Source: an uncultured Bacteroidales bacterium (lineage in GTDB: Bacteria > Bacteroidota > Bacteroidia > Bacteroidales > UBA932). Taken from it: a DNA stretch of 5,327 bases. A program made the position numbers and the translations under genes. The notes under the pieces were generated by a model that was not told where the DNA came from, searched no databases, and worked only from the letters and a program-made list of their open reading frames with translations. Within the stretch, counting starts at the first letter, position 1; each line of letters opens with the position of its first letter. Location of the stretch: positions 1-5,327 of the forward strand of contig CAKVBK010000109.1 of the NCBI GenBank assembly GCA_934725285.1, given 5' to 3'. Positions 1 through 5,232 of the stretch are shown in pieces.

Positions 1-150
1 GCCATCGTCCTAAGCAACGAACAGAATGTCCACAAGGAGCACGGCATCACCTACCTTCCCATCTACTACGTGATGTTCTTAAAGCAAGACAACATCCCGG
101 AAGAAGACCTTGTCATCCCGGAGCCCACACTATCTGCCACGGATCTCTAA
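1..150 (+). CDS. C-terminal fragment of an unrecognised protein (5' end outside window)
   Basis: Frame 1 is open from the first base to a TAA at 148-150, giving 49 residues that end in PEPTLSATDL. The visible part has a hydrophobic, aromatic stretch (GITYLPIYYVMFLK, about residues 15-28) and then an acidic, proline-containing tail (DNIPEEDLVIPEP). I do not recognise the family, and too little is present to assign a function. That this is a coding end is supported by its fit against the neighbour: the TAA overlaps by 4 bp the stop codon of the well-supported deacetylase gene on the other strand, a usual tight convergent arrangement. No terminator hairpin is visible between the two genes. The other frames on either strand show nothing better here. 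Confidence 0.6.
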   Translation, partial: AIVLSNEQNVHKEHGITYLPIYYVMFLKQDNIPEEDLVIPEPTLSATDL

Positions 151-860
151 TAGGCTCTGCCGTACATCTTCGGGGAGTTGTAGGCGGGGGCGTGGCCTGA
201 GAGACGGAAGAGTTCGGGGATGGAGACGATCTCGTAGCCACGGGCTTTGAGCTGGGGGATGATGGTTTTCATGGCCTCGACGGTGCGCTCGTTGGTGTCG
301 TGGAAGAGGAGTATACGGCCGTCCTCGACACGTTCAAGGGTCATCGTGACTCGGTCCTCGACGGGCATCTCGACCCGCCAGTCACGGCAGCTCAGGCCCG
401 CGATGAATATCTTTCCGTCAATGAGTCCGGCCACGTGGGCGTTGTGCGCAGTGAACGGTGGGCGGAGGTATCTCGGCTTTGTCCCGGCATAGACCTCAAT
501 CAGGGAATCAGTCTTGGCGACTTCCTCAAGAATCTGAGCATCAGAGATCTGCGTGAGATTGGGATGGGAATATGTGTGGTTCTCCACGTCGCATCCCATC
601 TGAATCATTCGCCTAATGATCGGGGCGGTCTCTTCAGTGATGTTCCGGCCGATCAGAAAGAACGAAGCCTTAACTCCGTTCTCCTCCAGAACGTCAAGCA
701 TCATCGGAGTGTATTTCAAGCTCGGCCCGTCATCGAACGACAACGCCACGTACTTAGGTTTGGAGTCCACCGAACAGCAACAATCCTGAGCCAACGCCAC
801 CGCTGGAAACAGGGAAGCCAACAAGCACACCGCAATTATATTCAACTTTCTAATATTCAT
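147..860 (-). CDS. Secreted polysaccharide deacetylase (NodB/CE4 family)
   Basis: A 237-residue protein that by family removes N- or O-acetyl groups from a polysaccharide such as peptidoglycan or another acetylated glycan, using a metal-dependent mechanism. The exact substrate cannot be read from sequence. A signal peptide spans residues 1-24 (Arg/Lys at 4-5, hydrophobic core, cleavage after ALA), so the enzyme should be exported. NodB motifs appear in order: SFDDGP (41-46; catalytic and metal Asp 43-44), HTYSHP (95-100; metal His 95 and 99), RPPFTAHN (133-140), RDW (159-161) and LLFHDT (184-189; catalytic His 187). Motif 3 has Thr where Gly is common, and the first Asp often seen in motif 4 is Cys158. 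I chose the ATG at 858-860 because it starts cleanly at the signal peptide; a TTG 27 bases upstream is possible but less likely. Three cysteines (27-29) follow the cleavage site. The gene lies 66 bp downstream of the dipeptidase gene, with no convincing promoter of its own. Confidence 0.92.
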   Translation of the reverse strand: MNIRKLNIIAVCLLASLFPAVALAQDCCCSVDSKPKYVALSFDDGPSLKYTPMMLDVLEENGVKASFFLIGRNITEETAPIIRRMIQMGCDVENHTYSHPNLTQISDAQILEEVAKTDSLIEVYAGTKPRYLRPPFTAHNAHVAGLIDGKIFIAGLSCRDWRVEMPVEDRVTMTLERVEDGRILLFHDTNERTVEAMKTIIPQLKARGYEIVSIPELFRLSGHAPAYNSPKMYGRAY

Positions 861-926
861 AAAGATAATCATCACTAAACAAAACAAATGGCATGCGCCG
901 CTTTATCTTTTCGACACTGTTCTGTG

Positions 927-2504
927 CTAAAATCCCCTGCCGAACATCGACCAATATTTCGCTTCAAGTTCTTTCCAACGGGCAGCACACTTGTCGTGGA
1001 TTTCAGCGGTGTAGGCGTTCAGCAGCTTCGCCCTTTTGCGAGCGGAGGCCTTTGAATATTCCGCCTCAAGCTCCGTCAACCCTTCAAAAGTCATCACCTC
1101 CATCTCCAGCACATTGTCGGTAAACTCCTTTTTGGTTTTCTGCCACGAAAGCGTAGCCAGTTTGTTGGCACGGCGGAACTCCCACAGGACACTGTTGGGG
1201 TAATATTCCCGCTGGCCACACTTCTCGAACGCAGCTGGAAGCTTAGTGCTTCCGCAGAAAATCGGGATGCGAGGGCTCTGCGCAGGGTTATCGACTGCGT
1301 ACCAGCAGACTCCCCCGATGCCGTCCGGCAGCCAGGAGCGGCTCTGGATGACCGTTGAATATGAGCACCAGGCCACCGCAAGCGTCCTCTTGAAATCAAT
1401 CACGCCCGGAGCGATGCTGTTCAGCGTGTTGCGCATCGGGGTGGTAAGCCAAGGATTGGCCAGAGGACTCATCTCCTTGTGGGCCGGAACACCGTCCTTC
1501 TCCGGAATGTCAATCGTCCAGTTCTTGCACATATCCCATTCCGTACCTTCGTAGGTGTCTCTCAGCAACGCCATTACCTTTCTGACATCGACCAAGGAGT
1601 CAGGCTTGACGGAGAACGGAAAGTCGTCCATGCCATATTTCAGGCCGAGCGACGGAGCCAATAGGTCAAACACCCTGAACTCCCTCTCACGGTAGTTTCT
1701 TCCCTGAGCATAGGAGCAGACGATGACTTTCCAGAAGATGAAGTCACCCTTTCCGTCCCAAAGGCCATTGTCAATGGCAACTTGCTCAAGGTTGTCCGAA
1801 GCCATAAAGTTCTCTGTGTCAGAGCGGTCAATCTTTCCTATCCTTGGGATGTTGGCGGAAATCCCGACGTGCCCGTCCGGAATCCTCTGAGCCACCCAAG
1901 CTGCTCCAAGCTTATGCTTGCCCACTCCCACAATCTCGAATTGCCAGACCTCCTTCGGATCCGAGACCGTAAGACACTCACCGCCATCTCCGTAGCCATA
2001 TTCCTCAGCCAAGGAGCCCATCAATTTGACTGCCTCCCTTGCAGTGGCGGTGCGCTCCATCGCCAGTCGGCAGAGCTCCTCAATAAGCAGTGGCGCATCC
2101 TTGTTGATGAGCGTGTCCGGCCCGGTGAACGTTGTCTCGCCGATGCCTACCTGCTTCTCGTTCAGCGACGGGTAGCCGGTGTTGACGTATGAATATGTAT
2201 GTGCGACCTGAGGGATTTCCCCCACGATCTTGATTCCAGTGGTGTCGGTCACGAACTTGGTCTTCCGCCAGTTCTTGCGGATCGGAGTCATCGAACCCGG
2301 CTTGTGATCCTTTGCAGGTACGATGTTCACCCAAGTGTGCGAAGTGCCGTCACAAGTGTGCGAGGTCATAACCGACCCGTCCGTGCTCGCCAACCTTCCG
2401 ACCACTATGCTTGTACATTCCAGCCCTGAATTTTCATCATCCTGGGCCCAAGCCCCGAATCCCGCGGCCAGAAACGCCGCCGCCACAATAAGTAACTTCT
2501 TCAT
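927..2504 (-). CDS. Secreted C69-family dipeptidase (PepD-like, Ntn hydrolase)
   Basis: A 525-residue protein of the C69 (formerly U34) peptidase family, whose characterised members are N-terminal-nucleophile dipeptidases with an autoprocessed catalytic cysteine. Residues 1-20 form a signal peptide (KK at 2-3, alanine-rich core, cleavage after AWA). A short acidic spacer, QDDENSGLE, then leads to Cys30 in the signature CTSIVVGRLASTDGS, which resembles the family's N-terminal CT(S/T)I-x-V-G-(K/R)-x-A-(S/T)-x-DGS pattern. Cys30 is the likely nucleophile, exposed after removal of the spacer. Further family-like stretches are GECLTVSDPKEVWQFEIVG (175-193) and HVGISANIPRIG (212-223). Length is within the usual range for the family (roughly 450-550 residues). 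The ATG at 2502-2504 is preferred over an in-frame TTG 18 bases upstream because it begins right at the signal peptide. The product is probably periplasmic and may process peptides for uptake. It is probably co-transcribed with the deacetylase gene downstream. Confidence 0.9.
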   Translation of the reverse strand: MKKLLIVAAAFLAAGFGAWAQDDENSGLECTSIVVGRLASTDGSVMTSHTCDGTSHTWVNIVPAKDHKPGSMTPIRKNWRKTKFVTDTTGIKIVGEIPQVAHTYSYVNTGYPSLNEKQVGIGETTFTGPDTLINKDAPLLIEELCRLAMERTATAREAVKLMGSLAEEYGYGDGGECLTVSDPKEVWQFEIVGVGKHKLGAAWVAQRIPDGHVGISANIPRIGKIDRSDTENFMASDNLEQVAIDNGLWDGKGDFIFWKVIVCSYAQGRNYREREFRVFDLLAPSLGLKYGMDDFPFSVKPDSLVDVRKVMALLRDTYEGTEWDMCKNWTIDIPEKDGVPAHKEMSPLANPWLTTPMRNTLNSIAPGVIDFKRTLAVAWCSYSTVIQSRSWLPDGIGGVCWYAVDNPAQSPRIPIFCGSTKLPAAFEKCGQREYYPNSVLWEFRRANKLATLSWQKTKKEFTDNVLEMEVMTFEGLTELEAEYSKASARKRAKLLNAYTAEIHDKCAARWKELEAKYWSMFGRGF

Positions 2505-2523
2505 ATCCGCCAATCTTAACAAC

Positions 2524-2566
2524 CGTCAAAAGTTCTTGCCAAATCCGCGGCAACTTGTTTTTGACG
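2524..2566 (-). promoter_or_regulatory. Imperfect hairpin in the dipeptidase 5' leader
   Basis: An outer 8-bp stem (CGTCAAAA at 2524-2531 with TTTTGACG at 2559-2566) and an inner 5-bp stem (TTGCC 2536-2540 with GGCAA 2549-2553) enclose an 8-nt loop, with a 4x5 internal loop between the stems. Transcripts from the promised start near 2585 would carry it about 20 nt from the 5' end, finishing about 20 nt before the ATG. It has no T-tract, so it is not a classical terminator. It could affect translation or mRNA stability. The pairing is seen; the role is inferred. Confidence 0.4.
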
Positions 2567-2575
2567 CTTGGTCTA

Positions 2576-2597
2576 TACTTTTGAATATTCAAATATA
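2576..2597. repeat. Face-to-face -7 boxes around a perfect 14-bp palindrome
   Basis: TTTGAATATTCAAA at 2580-2593 is its own reverse complement. It is flanked so that each strand carries a full -7 box: TACTTTTG on + (2576-2583) and TATATTTG on - (complement of 2590-2597), separated by 6 bp. The + box has a possible -33 TTG at 2555-2557 with an 18-bp spacer, slightly short of the consensus. Polymerases on the two strands would clash here. The palindrome could also be an operator for a dimeric regulator, but no such regulator gene is in the window. Confidence 0.45.
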
Positions 2598-2621
2598 CCT
2601 AAAAAGCATCTGACAAACAAA
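2590..2621 (-). promoter_or_regulatory. Bacteroidota-type promoter for the C69 dipeptidase gene
   Basis: On the - strand, TTTG (complement of 2618-2621) is followed after 20 bp by TATATTTG (complement of 2590-2597). This matches the Bacteroidota consensus TTTG-N19-21-TAnnTTTG at the optimal spacing. Transcription would begin near 2583-2586, giving a leader of about 80 nt before the ATG at 2504. The match is seen directly; activity is inferred. Confidence 0.6.
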
Positions 2622-2648
2622 ACCGCTTCCAAGATAGTCGATTTTTGT

Positions 2649-2656
2649 TATATTTG
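2649..2656 (+). promoter_or_regulatory. -7 box upstream of the first GNAT gene
   Basis: TATATTTG matches the Bacteroidota -7 consensus exactly and lies 21 bp before the ATG at 2678, so the leader would be only about 15-18 nt. I see no good -33 TTTG at the expected distance (the bases around 2625-2630 read gcttcc), so this is a moderate call. The + box at 2576-2583 is an alternative promoter for the same gene. Confidence 0.5.
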
Positions 2657-2677
2657 TCATTATAAGACATCAACGCC

Positions 2678-3271
2678 ATGCGCAGAATCGAGATAAAAAG
2701 TTCGGAGGACGAGCGGTTCGAAGAGTTCCTGAGGCTGTACGGGAGCAGTTTCCCGATCTTCGAGCAAAGGACTGAGAGCCAGCAGGAATATGCCTTCGAG
2801 TGCAGCCGATACCATCTTTACGAATATCTGGACGGGGACACTTTCGTCGGGTTCATCTCATACTGGGAATTTGACCGGCAGATCTACATCGAACATCTTG
2901 CCGTTGACACAACGCTGAGAGGAAAGGGTTACGGCTCACGGATGCTGGACTCTTTTATCGCCTCGACACCGAAAACCGTCATCCTGGAGATAGACCCGAT
3001 CGTGGACGACATCTCAAGGGCCAGACTGAGATTCTACGAAAGATGCGGCTTCCGGCAGAACGGGTTCCGGCACAGGCATCCGGCTTACCGTGAAGGGTAT
3101 CAGCCTCACCCGCTTGTCGTACTGTCTTCCGGACGGCAGATAACCCAAGATGAGTACGAGGAGTTTTCCCGGAACCTGAAAGAAATCGTCATGAATGAAT
3201 CATCACTGGGTGCAGAACAGCCATATTTGCACCCCAAAGGCCATAAAAAATCCATTTCGGGGGCAAGATAG
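2678..3271 (+). CDS. GNAT family N-acetyltransferase
   Basis: A 197-residue cytoplasmic protein with a GNAT fold, expected to move an acetyl group from acetyl-CoA to an amine; the substrate is unknown. The beta-4/alpha-3 segment reads IYIEHLAVDTTLRGKGYG (69-86), with the acetyl-CoA pyrophosphate loop R81-G-K-G-Y-G86. Motif B is RLRFYERCGF (116-125), as in many GNATs. The N-terminal part contains FPIFEQRTESQQ (25-36), which probably helps shape the acceptor site. The GNAT core should finish near residue 152, followed by a helix to about 172. The final 25 residues (SSLGAEQPYLHPKGHKKSISGAR region) look unrelated to the fold and are encoded by DNA with repeats and a perfect inverted repeat, so they may be an acquired extension. 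The ATG at 2678 has a -7 box close upstream. The stop is 37 bp before the next GNAT gene, suggesting one transcript. Confidence 0.9.
   Translation: MRRIEIKSSEDERFEEFLRLYGSSFPIFEQRTESQQEYAFECSRYHLYEYLDGDTFVGFISYWEFDRQIYIEHLAVDTTLRGKGYGSRMLDSFIASTPKTVILEIDPIVDDISRARLRFYERCGFRQNGFRHRHPAYREGYQPHPLVVLSSGRQITQDEYEEFSRNLKEIVMNESSLGAEQPYLHPKGHKKSISGAR
3208..3234 (+). repeat. Perfect inverted repeat at the 3' end of the first GNAT gene
   Basis: GGGTGCA (3208-3214) and TGCACCC (3228-3234) are perfect reverse complements around a 13-nt loop. Downstream, the element TTTGCACCCC recurs in altered form as TTTCGCACCCG (near 3276-3286), with a related CATTTCGGGGGC in between. There is no T-tract. It may be a small interspersed palindromic element or a leader structure for the second GNAT gene. 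Confidence 0.35.
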
Positions 3272-3308
3272 GGCATTTCGCACCCGGACACCAAAATATT
3301 CAAAGATC

Positions 3309-4490
3309 ATGAGAACCATAAAGTACAAGACAAGCATTTCGCTTCTTATCATACTGGCTTCGATTCTGCTGGTGTTGCTGTGCCTGCTGATCGTGCACAC
3401 GTTCCGGACGGGAGAGGAGGCGACCGTGGGGATCTTCTCGCTGGCCGCGACCCTGATCGGCACCATATTCATAGCCATCGAGCTGAAGAACGGTTCGGAG
3501 GTCACATGCAGCGAGATGTTGATCAACCTGAACAACTATTTCCATGACAGTGACCGCCTTATGAAGGTCTATGAGGTGCTGGAGAACGGAGAGATCGAAG
3601 GCGACTACAGCTACGAGCGCTGGAAGGATGTCTCCAGCGTGGAGGTCGCCCAGTACTGCACATTCTTCGAGAACCTCTACCTTCTCTACCGCCACCACAT
3701 CGCCAGCATCGATGACCTGGACGATCTGTTCGGTTACCGGTTCTTTCTTTTCATGAACAACCCTTACATCCAGGAGAACTACATCCTGCCTACGTCTTCC
3801 TCCTATGTGCAGGTCTTCGAATTGTACAAGATCTGGATCCGGCATCGGGAAAAGGAGAACAGCGGCGCCAACGGTTGGCAGAGACACGTGCCGAGCCACC
3901 AGTTCATGTTCCCGGAGAAGTACCTCCGGGACAAACTCTATCTGTTTGACTACGGGACTTCTGAGTATAACAAAGTAATCTCCGCGCTTCCAGATGGATT
4001 CACGATGAAAAGGCTCGGATTCGACAGTCTCAGCGCTGTGGAGAATCTTCAGCGGAAAGTTGTTGGCGGCATGGAGAACAAGAATCTCTTCTACCCTCTC
4101 AGCCGCGAGGAACTGATTGAGTCAATGCAGCTTGACTACGTCTTGGGAATATTCTCGCCCGAAGGCGGGATGGCGGCTTTCTGCGTCATCGTCAGCAACC
4201 GTGACGGCGAGCGCAGCCTTGCCTCGGATCTTCACCTCAACCCTTGCGAGGTGTTCACTTTCGACGCTGTCGCGGTGGACAATGAATATCGTGGCAGAGG
4301 TTTCCAGCGCACGTTCATCGGCTGGTCCATCGAACTGGCCAAAAGCACGGAAGTCAAGCACATAGTCGCCACCGTGGATCCGCAGAACATCCCGAGCGAG
4401 CGCAACTTCCTCGCCCAAGGCTTCCATGTCGCCGAGACAAAGACCAAGTACACCGGCCTCACCCGCGACATCCTCCGGCTGGATGTCTAA
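3309..4490 (+). CDS. Membrane-anchored protein with C-terminal GNAT acetyltransferase domain
   Basis: A 393-residue three-part protein. Residues 9-31 and about 39-58 form two transmembrane helices joined by a short loop (RTGEEAT). Residues 60-215 are a mostly helical region rich in aromatic and acidic residues (NNYFHDSDRLMKVYEVLE, YCTFFENLYLLYR, LFGYRFFLFMNNPYIQ), similar in style to DUF4760-type membrane proteins; that comparison is from memory and weak. Residues 230-393 form a GNAT domain: FTFDAVAVDNEYRGRGFQR (316-334), with acetyl-CoA loop R328-G-R-G-F-Q, then HIVATVDPQNIPSERNFLAQGF (351-372), matching the N-x-x-S-x-x-F-x-x-x-GF pattern of a GNAT subfamily. With two short helices, the GNAT domain most likely faces the cytoplasm. 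The ATG at 3309 is preferred over one at 3195, which would overlap the previous gene by 77 bp and put 38 charged residues before the first helix. It lies 37 bp after the first GNAT gene. The acceptor substrate is unknown. Confidence 0.85.
   Translation: MRTIKYKTSISLLIILASILLVLLCLLIVHTFRTGEEATVGIFSLAATLIGTIFIAIELKNGSEVTCSEMLINLNNYFHDSDRLMKVYEVLENGEIEGDYSYERWKDVSSVEVAQYCTFFENLYLLYRHHIASIDDLDDLFGYRFFLFMNNPYIQENYILPTSSSYVQVFELYKIWIRHREKENSGANGWQRHVPSHQFMFPEKYLRDKLYLFDYGTSEYNKVISALPDGFTMKRLGFDSLSAVENLQRKVVGGMENKNLFYPLSREELIESMQLDYVLGIFSPEGGMAAFCVIVSNRDGERSLASDLHLNPCEVFTFDAVAVDNEYRGRGFQRTFIGWSIELAKSTEVKHIVATVDPQNIPSERNFLAQGFHVAETKTKYTGLTRDILRLDV
4467..4487 (+). terminator. Hairpin ending at the stop codon of the GNAT fusion gene (weak terminator candidate)
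   Basis: GACATCC (4467-4473) pairs perfectly with GGATGTC (4481-4487) around a 7-nt loop, and the TAA follows directly. The sequence after it (taaccattaattct) is A/T-rich but has no run of T, so intrinsic termination would be weak. It is the only hairpin found at this convergent junction, where just 3 bp separate the two stop codons. Confidence 0.25.
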
Positions 4491-4493
4491 CCA

Positions 4494-5069
4494 TTAATTC
4501 TCAACCATGAATTCCGGCATCGGTTCGTAAGACTTGATTGGGTACCTTTGAGGTTCTAGCCTGCAAGGGGTGTCAAATCTGAGTTTGTAGCAACGATTGT
4601 CAGGAGTCGTGATGTAAACATTGTCATATTCCTCATCGGTGTCCGGAATGAACATCATCAAAGTTTTTCCGTCAAGAGGGCAATCCCGCCCGTTGATCTT
4701 CTTGAATTCTTGCGCCTCGTACCATCCGACAGCATCGTATCTTTTCCCCTTCTCACTGTAAACCAAGTAGTTTACCCACCAGCAGAACATCCAGAAATCA
4801 ACCGGTTTTGTAAAAATCAAGGTTGGAGATTCTCCGTACCAAACCACTTCAGGAGTAATGAACTCGCCTTCCGAGTCATACATCTTTCTCAACTCACTGA
4901 AAGCCTCGTCAAGTTTTTGAGGACTCATTGACTTCACACGGATTATGCGCTTACCGGAAGGTGCAAGTTCCTCTGTCTCAGATTCTGTAGGCTTTAATAA
5001 TTTAACGATGACTTTCATGAGAAGAAATCCCACTGCAACCAAGATCAAGACATAAATGTAAGGTTTCAT
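4494..5069 (-). CDS. Unrecognised single-pass membrane protein
   Basis: A 191-residue protein with one hydrophobic helix at the N terminus (about residues 4-22), followed by basic K23/K26 and a polar linker (ESETEELAPSGK). The rest should be a soluble domain. It has an aromatic-rich stretch, DFWMFCWWVNYLVY (91-104), and many Tyr/Trp/Pro residues; cysteines are at 96, 130, 160 and 169. I do not recognise the domain and give no function. The helix may be an uncleaved anchor, as no clear signal peptidase site follows it. The ATG at 5067-5069 fits the helix start and lies close to a plausible promoter. Base composition differs from its neighbours: three 60-base rows counted by hand are 42-47% G+C, against about 58-62% for two rows in the adjacent GNAT gene. 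This may indicate acquisition from elsewhere. The gene stands alone on its strand, between convergent GNAT and divergent mutS genes. Confidence 0.75.
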   Translation of the reverse strand: MKPYIYVLILVAVGFLLMKVIVKLLKPTESETEELAPSGKRIIRVKSMSPQKLDEAFSELRKMYDSEGEFITPEVVWYGESPTLIFTKPVDFWMFCWWVNYLVYSEKGKRYDAVGWYEAQEFKKINGRDCPLDGKTLMMFIPDTDEEYDNVYITTPDNRCYKLRFDTPCRLEPQRYPIKSYEPMPEFMVEN

Positions 5070-5088
5070 AACAGGGTATGATTTTCTG

Positions 5089-5120
5089 CGAATATAAATG
5101 ATTACAAATGAAATAACAAT
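5089..5120 (-). promoter_or_regulatory. Candidate promoter for the membrane protein gene
   Basis: On the - strand, ATTG (complement of 5117-5120) is followed after 20 bp by TATATTCG (complement of 5089-5096), one base from the TAnnTTTG consensus. Transcription would begin near 5082, leaving a very short leader before the ATG at 5069. A second near-match, TTCATTTG (complement of 5105-5112), lacks a suitable -33 box. Confidence 0.4.
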
Positions 5121-5158
5121 AGGAGGAATCTCTTTTCCGCATATTCGTAACTTTTTTG

Positions 5159-5166
5159 TAAATTTG
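5159..5166 (+). promoter_or_regulatory. -7 box upstream of mutS
   Basis: TAAATTTG is an exact match to the Bacteroidota -7 consensus, in a T-rich stretch. No clear -33 TTTG is seen 19-21 bp upstream. Transcription would begin near 5170-5173, giving a leader of about 60 nt that starts at the hairpin described next. Confidence 0.5.
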
Positions 5167-5172
5167 TATTCT

Positions 5173-5211
5173 TGCAGGTGCAGGGTTGTTCTGCGTCTGC
5201 ATTTTTATTTT
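5173..5211 (+). terminator. Terminator-like hairpin in the mutS leader (possible attenuator)
   Basis: TGCAGGTGCAG (5173-5183) pairs with CTGCGTCTGCA (5191-5201) to form an 11-bp RNA stem with two central G-U pairs and a 7-nt loop. It is followed at once by TTTTTATTTT (5202-5211). This is the shape of an intrinsic terminator reading towards mutS, yet no + strand gene lies upstream for it to end. Placed between the predicted mutS start site and the ATG, it could be an attenuator, a 5' stabilising stem-loop or the end of a very short RNA. Confidence 0.45.
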
Positions 5212-5232
5212 GAACAAACATAAGACATTGAT

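Noticed and set aside
300..878. 192-codon open frame on + strand opposite the deacetylase gene
   Set aside because: It is antisense to a gene with all NodB motifs and a signal peptide, and its translation shows no recognisable domain. It is a by-product of codon use in the real gene.
861..926. Possible terminator or promoter between the dipeptidase and deacetylase genes
   Set aside because: Only a 3-bp stem (GGC-gcat-GCC on the - strand) precedes the T-rich stretch, and no TAnnTTTG box is present. Neither call is supported, so the two genes are treated as one unit.
3195..3308. Upstream ATG that would extend the GNAT fusion by 38 residues
   Set aside because: It would overlap the previous gene by 77 bp and add a basic, low-complexity leader derived from the repeat-like DNA. 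The ATG at 3309 follows an A/T-rich stretch and starts just before the first transmembrane helix.
3300..3899. 199-codon open frame on - strand opposite the GNAT fusion
   Set aside because: The translation is repetitive in Val, Asp and Gln, with no motif, and lies fully across the transmembrane and middle region of a better-supported gene.
5218..5226. ataagacat shared by the leaders of mutS and the first GNAT gene (also at 2662-2670)
   Set aside because: Nine shared A/T-rich bases at different distances from the ATG are within what chance gives in short leaders.
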